From 2-02-FULL-44-35 sp964629505 (GTDB lineage Bacteria > Patescibacteriota > Minisyncoccia > Phycocordibacterales > DSPV01), in the NCBI GenBank assembly GCA_964629505.1, contig CAZVQR010000010.1, forward strand, positions 1-16,708: a DNA stretch of 16,708 nucleotides, given 5' to 3'. Shown here piece after piece: positions 6,207 through 11,239 of the stretch (within the stretch, counting starts at the first letter, position 1; the number at the start of each line of letters is the position of its first letter). Under the pieces are notes generated by a model. The model worked only from the letters and a program-made list of their open reading frames with translations, ran no database searches and was not told the origin of the DNA. The position numbers were made by a program, and so were the translations under genes.

Positions 6207-6234
6207 ACCTAAATTTGCTATCGCAAATTTAGGT
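6207..6234. promoter_or_regulatory. 28-bp perfect palindrome upstream of the grpE promoter
   Basis: ACCTAAATTTGC (6207-6218), loop TATC, GCAAATTTAGGT (6223-6234). It ends 12 bp before the -35 of the grpE promoter and lies 23 bp behind the -35 of the opposite promoter. It could be an operator for a dimeric regulator or a dispersed palindrome. It is not the CIRCE element that HrcA binds. The bases after it on plus (TAATTTTAAAG) make a poor U-tract, so it is only a weak terminator candidate. Confidence 0.5.
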
Positions 6235-6246
6235 TAATTTTAAAGT

Positions 6247-6275
6247 TTGAAATCCTAAAAATTTTCTGGTATGAT
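6247..6275 (+). promoter_or_regulatory. Promoter of grpE
   Basis: TTGAAA (6247-6252), 17 bp, TATGAT (6270-6275), preceded by TGG, an extended -10. The -10 ends 8 nt before the grpE ATG (6284), so transcription should begin at or within a few bases of the start codon and the message would be leaderless. Confidence 0.75.
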
Positions 6276-6283
6276 GTTTTGTC

Positions 6284-6847
6284 ATGGATGAAGAAATTGA
6301 AAAGGATGAAAATTTGGATGATTCCGTTGTTGCTGAAGAAGCGGCGGCGGAAACCATAAAAAAGTTGCGCGAGAAATTGAAAGCAACGCAGAAAGAACGC
6401 GACGAATATCTCACCGGCTGGCAAAGGGCCAAAGCCGATTTGATTAACGCGCGCCAGCGCGATGAAGCTGATAAAAAAGAATTTGTTAAGTTTGCCAATG
6501 AGCGGCTGATTGACGGCTTGATTCCGGTTTTAGACAGTTTTGAATTGGCGTTCAATAATAAAGATAGTTGGGAAAAAGCTGATAAAAAAGCTGATAAAAA
6601 TTGGCGGGCTGGCGTGGAATTTATTTATAATCAACTTAAAAAAGCGCTGACGGATGTCGGTTTGGCAGAAATCAACCCGCTAGGCGAAAAATTTGACCCA
6701 AATCGCGACGAAGTCGCTTCTTACGAACCAGTTGAATCAGAAAGTGATGAACACAAGATTTTGGCAGTGAGCCAAAAGGGTTACTTATTGAACGGTCGGC
6801 CAATGCGCCCGCCGAAAGTAAGAGTCGGGGAGTATGGTATGATTTAA
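6284..6847 (+). CDS. grpE: Nucleotide exchange factor GrpE
   Basis: A 187-residue cytoplasmic co-chaperone that dimerises and releases ADP from DnaK. The first 60 residues form an acidic, charged N-terminus and a long coiled coil (EETIKKLREKL type heptads, ERDEYLTGWQRAKADLINAR). The C-terminal beta domain has the family signature ILAVSQKGYLLNGRPMRPPK followed by VRVG (about 158-182), where the bacterial consensus is V--V-QKGY-L--RVLRPA-V-V. Length is normal. The gene opens the chaperone island; its stop is 2 nt before the mntA-like gene. A short in-gene duplication gives KADKKADKN around residue 100. The start is supported by the promoter 8 nt upstream. Identity is secure. Confidence 0.95.
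   Translation: MDEEIEKDENLDDSVVAEEAAAETIKKLREKLKATQKERDEYLTGWQRAKADLINARQRDEADKKEFVKFANERLIDGLIPVLDSFELAFNNKDSWEKADKKADKNWRAGVEFIYNQLKKALTDVGLAEINPLGEKFDPNRDEVASYEPVESESDEHKILAVSQKGYLLNGRPMRPPKVRVGEYGMI
6838..6843 (+). promoter_or_regulatory. Possible extended -10 element for the mntA-like gene
   Basis: TGG followed by TATGAT (6838-6843), the same TGGTATGAT string as in the grpE promoter, overlapping the last grpE codons and ending 6 nt before the ATG at 6850. No matching -35 is seen 17 bp upstream, so activity would depend on the extended -10. It would allow the toxin-antitoxin pair to be made independently as a leaderless message. Confidence 0.35.
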
Positions 6848-6849
6848 TT

Positions 6850-7245
6850 ATGATTGACATCCAAACCATAAAACCGAAAATCAAAGAATTGGCTGAGAAA
6901 TACGGCCTATCTTTGGTGTTGCTTTTCGGCTCGCAGGCAACTGGAGCGGCGCATGGTAAAAGCGATGTGGATATCGCCATTCTTAAAACAAAAGATGTTG
7001 ATAAGTTTAAGATTCACGATGATTTTTGCGACATATTCAAAAGAGATGATATTGAGATTGTTAATATGAATGAAGCTTCACCCACTATGATGTATGTGGT
7101 TGTGCGAGATGGAAAATTATTATATGAAAATGCGCCGGATGCTTTTTTCAGCTGGAAATTATATGCTATTTGGGTTTGGTTGGACACGGCTTGGCTTAGG
7201 CGGTTACGCGACCGAAAAATGATTGAGTGGGCTAAAACAGTGTAA
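6850..7245 (+). CDS. mntA: MntA-like nucleotidyltransferase antitoxin
   Basis: A 131-residue minimal nucleotidyltransferase. It has the exact GS-x10-DxD signature of MntA antitoxins: Gly27-Ser28, then Asp39-x-Asp41 (LFGSQATGAAHGKSDVDIAI). An acidic DIEIV strand near residues 67-71 can supply the third metal ligand. In characterised MntA-HepT systems the antitoxin uses ATP to attach AMP to a tyrosine of the HEPN toxin and so disarms it. Here the partner starts 4 nt downstream, the standard arrangement. The C-terminal 35 residues are Trp-rich (FSWKLYAIWVWLDTAWLRRL). The pair is inserted between grpE and dnaK, 2 nt after the grpE stop. The family assignment is strong; antitoxin function is inferred from the pairing. 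Confidence 0.88.
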   Translation: MIDIQTIKPKIKELAEKYGLSLVLLFGSQATGAAHGKSDVDIAILKTKDVDKFKIHDDFCDIFKRDDIEIVNMNEASPTMMYVVVRDGKLLYENAPDAFFSWKLYAIWVWLDTAWLRRLRDRKMIEWAKTV

Positions 7246-7249
7246 TTTT

Positions 7250-7687
7250 ATGATTCAAAAAGAGACAATAAGAAAAATCAATGTGTTACGAGAGTATCTA
7301 AATACTCTTTTACCTTATACGACTTTGCCCGATAAAGACTTGCTAAGTAATCTTGAAAAATTATCCACGATGGAGAGATACTTCATTCTGATGGCCGATG
7401 AGGCCTTTGATGTAAATAGTGCTTTGGCTTATCAACTTGGCGATAAGATTCCAGAATCAAACAAGTCAACTTTTTACGAGATTGTAGATTTGGACATTAT
7501 CAGTCGGGAATTTGCCGACAAGATTTCCTTGTCCGCCAAGACGAGAAATCAACTAGTTCATAATTATGAAGAAGTTCAAAAAAGCATGCTTGTTAAGGAA
7601 ATGAAAAAATTCGCGGAATTATACAAAGAATACATTAAAATTCTTATTGAAAAGTTTGTCACAAAAGATAAAAATCTTGAAAAATAA
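7250..7687 (+). CDS. hepT: HepT-like HEPN RNase toxin
   Basis: A 145-residue mostly helical HEPN protein. The catalytic motif R-x4-H-x-Y is intact: Arg99-Asn-Gln-Leu-Val-His104-Asn-Tyr106 (KTRNQLVHNY). In the studied HepT toxins these residues cut RNA, and Tyr of this motif is the AMPylation site used by MntA. The intact motif suggests an active toxin rather than a relic. The frame is open from a TTG at 7223 inside mntA, but the ATG at 7250, 4 nt after the mntA stop, gives the normal N-terminus. The Lys-rich tail (KFVTKDKNLEK) is unremarkable. It is followed after 4 nt by a small ORF and then dnaK. Confidence 0.88.
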   Translation: MIQKETIRKINVLREYLNTLLPYTTLPDKDLLSNLEKLSTMERYFILMADEAFDVNSALAYQLGDKIPESNKSTFYEIVDLDIISREFADKISLSAKTRNQLVHNYEEVQKSMLVKEMKKFAELYKEYIKILIEKFVTKDKNLEK

Positions 7688-7691
7688 GGTT

Positions 7692-8003
7692 ATGCTGACG
7701 CTATATTTAAATTCGCAATTTGTAGAAAAAGTTTTGACCGACCGCTACGGCCGGCGGTTTCATTGTCTGTTTTTGGTAGCGTTGGTGGATGGGGAGATCA
7801 GAGGTAAATTGGTTTCCGCTCAGCAAATTTACAGACATCTGACATCTGTAAATCCTGTGAATTCTACTAAACTTTGCCTGCCGTCTTTTGGTGTATCAAA
7901 AAAAGCCTTCACCGAGTGCGCTTGGTCGCCAATCGTCAGTCCTTTCAACCTCAAAGATTTTTCTTTCGTTACTAGCCAAATGACCCGCGCCCCCAGTATA
8001 TGA
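7692..8003 (+). CDS. Small protein of unknown function between hepT and dnaK
   Basis: A 103-residue frame starting at ATG 7692, 4 nt after hepT, with AAGG just upstream; the longer frame from 7647 is inside hepT and is not preferred. I do not recognise a domain. The first half (MLTLYLNSQFVEKVLTDRYG, then FHCLFLVALVDGEIRGKLVS) looks like a genuine beta-rich small domain. The second half, after a tandem ACATCTG repeat (7835-7848), has a different composition rich in Ser, Phe and Pro, and the opposite strand is also open there for more than 50 codons without an ATG. The gene may therefore be a real N-terminus read through into unrelated DNA. It ends with TGA inside the inverted repeat that precedes dnaK. 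The call is uncertain. Confidence 0.45.
   Translation: MLTLYLNSQFVEKVLTDRYGRRFHCLFLVALVDGEIRGKLVSAQQIYRHLTSVNPVNSTKLCLPSFGVSKKAFTECAWSPIVSPFNLKDFSFVTSQMTRAPSI
7835..7848. repeat. Tandem heptamer ACATCTG x2
   Basis: Two exact copies of ACATCTG in a row, framed by ACAGA (7831-7835) and TCTGT (7845-7849), so the stretch is also partly inverted. Simple TCTGACATCTGAC-like runs occur in intergenic DNA of related genomes (from memory). It divides the two halves of the small ORF. Confidence 0.4.
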
Positions 8004-8045
8004 ATTGTTGACTGATTCTATTATTTTCTAATTCACAATTCATAT
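7998..8045. promoter_or_regulatory. Inverted repeat spanning the dnaK upstream region and start codon
   Basis: ATATGAATTGT (7998-8008) and its exact complement ACAATTCATAT (8035-8045) are separated by 26 AT-rich bases; the right arm includes the A and U of the dnaK ATG. Promoter-like pieces lie between: TTGACT (8008-8013), with TAATTC 15 bp later (8029-8034), and TATTAT (8019-8024). If both arms are transcribed the start codon would be in an 11-bp stem; if transcription starts between them, the repeat could be an operator. No CIRCE sequence is present. Confidence 0.5.
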
Positions 8046-9975
8046 GAGTAAAATTATTGGTATTGATTTAGGTACAACTTTTTCGGCTGTGGCGGTGATG
8101 GAAGCCGGCACGCCGAGAGTATTAGAAAACGCGGAAGGTCAGCGGACGACGCCGTCTATTGTGGCGCAGTCAAAAACGGGCGAGCGTCTTGTTGGGCTTC
8201 TGGCCAAGCGGCAAGCGGTAACCAATCCGAAAAACACAGTCTTTCAGATTAAAAGATTCATGGGCCACACTTTTGACGAAGAAGGTGTTCAGAAAGATGC
8301 CAAGAATGTTTCGTTTGAGACGCGCAAAGGAGCGAATGGCGGCGTTGAGGTAAGGATGGGTGATAAATGGCTCCGGCCGGAGGAAGTATCGGCCATGATA
8401 CTCACCAAGCTAAAGAATGATGCCGAGGCGCGGCTTGGTGAAAAAATCACTGAAGCGGTAATTACCGTGCCGGCATACTTCAACGACTCTCAACGTCAGG
8501 CAACCAAGGACGCGGGAAAAATCGCCGGACTTGATGTAAAACGAATCATAAATGAGCCAACGGCGGCGGCACTCGCCTACGGCTTCAACAAAAAGAAGGA
8601 CGAAAAAATCGCCGTCTTTGACTTCGGCGGCGGCACTTTTGACATTTCCATCTTGGAGGTGGGTGATGATGTGATAGAAGTTAAATCAACCGATGGTGAT
8701 TCTCACCTTGGCGGCCGCGACATTGACTACACAATCGTCAATTGGCTTGCCGAGACTTTCAAGAAGGAAAACGGTATTGATTTAAAGAAGGACCCACTGG
8801 CTCTTCAGCGTCTTGATGAAGCAGCCGAGAAAGCCAAAATTGAACTTTCAACAGCGGTGCAAACCGAAATAAACATTCCCTTCATCACCTCCGGCGCCGA
8901 TGGGCCGAAACATCTTCTTGTCAATATGACTCGCGCCCGGCTTGAAGAATTAACGCACGAATTTATTGCTCGGGCCATGACTATCACCAGGCGGGCCATG
9001 GAGGCCAGTCCGTTTAAGGTGGGCGAAATAAATGAAGTGGTGATGGTTGGCGGACAGACGAGAATGCCAGCGATTCAAGAAGAGGTGAAAAAGTTTTTCG
9101 GCAAAGAACTGCACATGGGCGTTAATCCGGACGAGGTGGTGGCGGTTGGCGCGGCGATTCAAGGCGGAATTTTGGGCGGCGATGTTCGGGATGTGCTTCT
9201 TCTTGATGTGATTCCACTCTCTCTTGGGATTGAAACGCTCGGTGGTGTCGCGACAAAACTCATTGAAAAAAACACGACGGTGCCGACGGCGCGAACGCAG
9301 GTGTTTTCCACGGCCGCGGACAATCAGACAAGCGTTGAAATTCATGTAACTCAAGGCGAACGAGCAATGGCCGCGGACAATAAGTCGCTCGGCAGATTTA
9401 TCTTGGATGGCATTCCGCCGTCACCCCGTGGAATGCCGCAAGTGGAGGTAACATTTGATGTTGACGCCAACGGCATTCTAAATGTTACGGCCAAAGATAA
9501 AGCGACCGGCAAAGCCAACTCAATTAAAATTACCGCTAGTTCCGGCTTGTCCAAAGACGAAGTAGAGAAAATAAAAAAAGAAGCGGCGGCGCACGAAGCG
9601 GACGATAAGATTAAAAGGGAAGGGGTGGAAGCCAAGAATATCGCCGAGCAGCTAATCTACACCTCCGAGAAAGCTCTCAAGGATGCTGGCGAGAAAGTGC
9701 CGGCGGAATTGCGTAAAACTATAGAAGATAAAATCTCTGATCTCAAGCGCGCCAAAGACGCAACACCACTTGACGCTAAAGCGGTTAAAACAGCTTCGGA
9801 GGCATTGAGCGCGGAGATACAAAAGATTGGACAATACATGAGCAAAGCTAACCCTTCGACGGATTCGACAAGCTCACCGCAAGCAAGCTCAGGGCAAGCA
9901 ACAGAAGAAAAGAAAAATAATGGAGAAGGTGGGGAAGGGAATGTGAAGGATGCGGAGTATAAGGAAAAGAAGTAG
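8044..9975 (+). CDS. dnaK: Chaperone protein DnaK (Hsp70)
   Basis: A 643-residue ATP-driven chaperone that binds unfolded segments, working with DnaJ and GrpE, both encoded nearby. Nucleotide-binding domain (1 to about 370): IIGIDLGTTFSAVAV at the N-terminus, AVFDFGGGTFDISIL near residue 190 and VVMVGGQTRMPAIQ near 330. The interdomain linker VLLLDVIPLSLGIETLGG follows, then the substrate-binding domain and the helical lid. The tail is low-complexity: PSTDSTSSPQASSGQATEE, coded by a repeat-like DNA stretch (9852-9899), then a Gly/Glu-rich segment ending VKDAEYKEKK. Codon use in the NBD resembles the neighbouring genes. ATG 8044 is the only sensible start; no Shine-Dalgarno is visible, and the ATG overlaps an inverted repeat. 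Identity is certain. Confidence 0.97.
   Translation: MSKIIGIDLGTTFSAVAVMEAGTPRVLENAEGQRTTPSIVAQSKTGERLVGLLAKRQAVTNPKNTVFQIKRFMGHTFDEEGVQKDAKNVSFETRKGANGGVEVRMGDKWLRPEEVSAMILTKLKNDAEARLGEKITEAVITVPAYFNDSQRQATKDAGKIAGLDVKRIINEPTAAALAYGFNKKKDEKIAVFDFGGGTFDISILEVGDDVIEVKSTDGDSHLGGRDIDYTIVNWLAETFKKENGIDLKKDPLALQRLDEAAEKAKIELSTAVQTEINIPFITSGADGPKHLLVNMTRARLEELTHEFIARAMTITRRAMEASPFKVGEINEVVMVGGQTRMPAIQEEVKKFFGKELHMGVNPDEVVAVGAAIQGGILGGDVRDVLLLDVIPLSLGIETLGGVATKLIEKNTTVPTARTQVFSTAADNQTSVEIHVTQGERAMAADNKSLGRFILDGIPPSPRGMPQVEVTFDVDANGILNVTAKDKATGKANSIKITASSGLSKDEVEKIKKEAAAHEADDKIKREGVEAKNIAEQLIYTSEKALKDAGEKVPAELRKTIEDKISDLKRAKDATPLDAKAVKTASEALSAEIQKIGQYMSKANPSTDSTSSPQASSGQATEEKKNNGEGGEGNVKDAEYKEKK
9852..9899. 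repeat. Repeat-derived segment in the dnaK C-terminal tail
   Basis: CCCTTCGAC followed by TTCGACAAGCTCA and CAAGCTCAGGGCAAGC. Direct repeats: TTCGAC twice (9855 and 9864) and CAAGCTCA twice (9869-9876, 9884-9891, 15-nt period). CCCT and AGGG close it as inverted ends. The TTCGACAAGCTCAGG pattern is a frequent dispersed repeat in Parcubacteria and some other phyla (from memory). It lies in the disordered tail, where extra residues are tolerated. Confidence 0.55.
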
Positions 9976-9982
9976 AAAAATG

Positions 9983-10015
9983 AAGGCCTCGCTTTTGTAA
10001 CGAAGGCGAGGCCTT
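9983..10015 (+). terminator. Hairpin after dnaK, probable terminator
   Basis: AAGGCCTCGC (9983-9992) pairs with GCGAGGCCTT (10006-10015) around a 13-nt loop, starting 8 nt after the dnaK stop. The sequence after it (TGTGGATTTG) has few T residues, so termination would be imperfect or need help; the location still makes it the likely end of the dnaK message. Confidence 0.55.
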
Positions 10016-10029
10016 TGTGGATTTGAATT

Positions 10030-10062
10030 AAAAAATCGCCCCGCGGTCGGAATCGCGGGGCG
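10030..10062 (-). terminator. Rho-independent terminator of the zinc-ribbon gene
   Basis: CGCCCCGCG (10037-10045), 8-nt loop, CGCGGGGCG (10054-10062). On the minus strand the stem is followed by A and six Ts (10035-10030). It lies 24 bp past the stop of the zinc-ribbon gene. Its first 18 bases are identical to those of the terminator at 5836-5853. Confidence 0.78.
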
Positions 10063-10086
10063 CAATGTGCCACAAGTGGCGTTGGA

Positions 10087-10290
10087 TTATTTGGGTTCTG
10101 CAGCGTGAAGAGCTTTTTCTCTAGTTGCTCCACACTCAATACAGAAATCCTGACTCTCATAAAATATTCTGCCACAACAGCAACAGTGTTGATAGCCTTT
10201 TTCGACCAGTACATGCCCGCATCTAGGGCAAAAATTGGTCTTATCTATCATGTCAACCACGGTCTCTTTGCAAGCAGGGCACTCTTTCAT
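10087..10290 (-). CDS. Double zinc-ribbon small protein
   Basis: A 67-residue protein with two rubredoxin-like zinc ribbons. Ligands: Cys4-x2-Cys7 with Cys21-x2-Cys24 (KECPAC, FCPRCGH), then Cys36/37-38/39 with Cys50-x2-Cys53 (HCCCCGRIF, FCIECG). Four consecutive Cys residues (36-39) in the second ribbon are unusual. The fold matches the double-zinc-ribbon class, which often mediates protein or nucleic-acid contacts, but no specific function can be assigned. The tail is short (TREKALHAAEPK). A minus-strand promoter about 90 nt upstream (10384-10412) and a terminator after the stop make it a one-gene unit, transcribed against dnaK and fic. There is no clear Shine-Dalgarno. The leader can form a hairpin of 7 bp (10313-10319 with 10327-10333). 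The gene call is good because the Cys spacing is so regular. Confidence 0.8.
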   Translation of the reverse strand: MKECPACKETVVDMIDKTNFCPRCGHVLVEKGYQHCCCCGRIFYESQDFCIECGATREKALHAAEPK

Positions 10291-10383
10291 AGATTTCGTA
10301 AGAATTTCGTTAGGTATTTTGTTCGGAAATACCGAGTTTGTTTTTGTTGAAGTAGCCGAATCTACCTTGGAACTGCTGGAGGC

Positions 10384-10412
10384 AAAATAGCAGAAGTATA
10401 ATAAGATGTCAA
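10384..10412 (-). promoter_or_regulatory. Promoter of the zinc-ribbon gene
   Basis: On the minus strand: TTGACA (10412-10407), 17 bp ending in CTTCTGC, then TATTTT (10389-10384); the TG before the -10 gives an extended -10. It is nearly the same design as the promoter at 6155-6183. A plus-strand TATAAT (10397-10402) lies inside its spacer, so divergent promoters overlap here. Confidence 0.75.
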
Positions 10413-10441
10413 GTGTGGCTGATGAGTATTTCTGTTATCAT
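10397..10441 (+). promoter_or_regulatory. Candidate promoter elements for the fic gene
   Basis: Two -10 candidates. A perfect TATAAT (10397-10402) has no good -35 and would give a leader of about 39 nt. An extended -10, TGT then TATCAT (10436-10441), ends 6 nt before the ATG at 10448 and would give a leaderless message. Either excludes the in-frame ATG at 10406, which lies only 3 nt after TATAAT. Confidence 0.4.
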
Positions 10442-10447
10442 TGTTAT

Positions 10448-11206
10448 ATGGATTTTTCTGGAAAGCTAAAAAAAATAAACGAACTCAAGACCGAAATTGA
10501 AAAACTTGGGCCGCTTGACCCGGCGCTCATTAAAAATCTGGACGATTGGTATAGAGTGGAATTGACTTACACCTCCAACGCCATTGAAGGCAACACTTTG
10601 ACGCGGCAGGAAACGGCGCAAGTGATTGAAAAGGATATTTCGGTGGAAGGCAAGACACTCAATGAATTATTGGAGGCAAAAAATCATTCACAGGCGGTGG
10701 ATTTCATTACTAATTTTGCCAGAAAAAATAAAGCTCGTTCTACTACAACTTTACCGGTGATTTTGGATATTCATAAATTGATTCTTCAAAAGATAGACGA
10801 CACCAACGCCGGAAGATTGCGGACAGTGTCGGTTAGGGTCGCCGGTTCAGTGGCTATTTTCCCGAATCCGGCTAAGGTTGCCGATATTACGGAAGGACTA
10901 ATCGTTTGGCTCGCCGAAAATCATTCTCACCCGGCGACAAAAGCACTTGAGGCGCATTATCGGTTGGTGTCAATTCACCCTTTTACCGACGGCAATGGTC
11001 GCGTCGCACGGCTCCTGATGAATTTGGTTTTGTTAGAAAATAATTTCCCGCCACTGGTTGTTCCCAAAGAATCCCGCCGCCCTTATATCATTTCATTGGA
11101 AAAAGGACAAACTGTCGGTGACACCAACGATTACTACAAGTTTATGTATGAGCAACTGATTGTCTCAATGGAAAAATATCTGGAAATGGTCAAAGAAAAG
11201 AAATAA
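10448..11206 (+). CDS. fic: Class II Fic-domain protein (probable AMP transferase)
   Basis: A 252-residue Fic protein. Such enzymes usually move AMP from ATP to a Ser, Thr or Tyr of a target protein. The catalytic loop HPFTDGNGR (His177 to Arg185) is intact. An N-terminal inhibitory motif, Ser43-Asn-Ala-Ile-Glu47-Gly48, fits the (S/T)xxxE(G/N) consensus whose Glu blocks ATP in class II Fic proteins; animal FICD, which modifies the Hsp70 BiP, is one of these. A beta-hairpin flap (VAGSVAIFPNP, about 131-141) should position the target. There is no C-terminal winged helix, unlike longer Fic proteins. The frame is open from ATG 10406, but 10448 is chosen because the upstream ATG overlaps promoter elements and the family begins near MDFSGKLKKI. 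It lies between dnaK and dnaJ on the same strand. Family certain, target unknown. Confidence 0.9.
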   Translation: MDFSGKLKKINELKTEIEKLGPLDPALIKNLDDWYRVELTYTSNAIEGNTLTRQETAQVIEKDISVEGKTLNELLEAKNHSQAVDFITNFARKNKARSTTTLPVILDIHKLILQKIDDTNAGRLRTVSVRVAGSVAIFPNPAKVADITEGLIVWLAENHSHPATKALEAHYRLVSIHPFTDGNGRVARLLMNLVLLENNFPPLVVPKESRRPYIISLEKGQTVGDTNDYYKFMYEQLIVSMEKYLEMVKEKK

Positions 11207-11239
11207 GGTTACAAGTTATACATTATAAGTTACAAACTC

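Noticed and set aside
6181..8044. CIRCE operator (TTAGCACTC-N9-GAGTGCTAA) at grpE or dnaK
   Set aside because: Neither upstream region contains this sequence or a near match; the palindromes seen are of other sequence.
9657..10214. 185-aa minus-strand frame across the dnaK tail and downstream region
   Set aside because: It is antisense to dnaK and the zinc-ribbon gene, has low-complexity Ser/Phe/Pro composition and no recognisable motif; the dnaK and zinc-ribbon readings are much better supported.
10406..10447. Upstream ATG for fic giving a 266-aa product
   Set aside because: It lies 3 nt after a TATAAT and overlaps the opposite promoter; the extra 14 residues (Cys/Tyr-rich) do not look like the family N-terminus.
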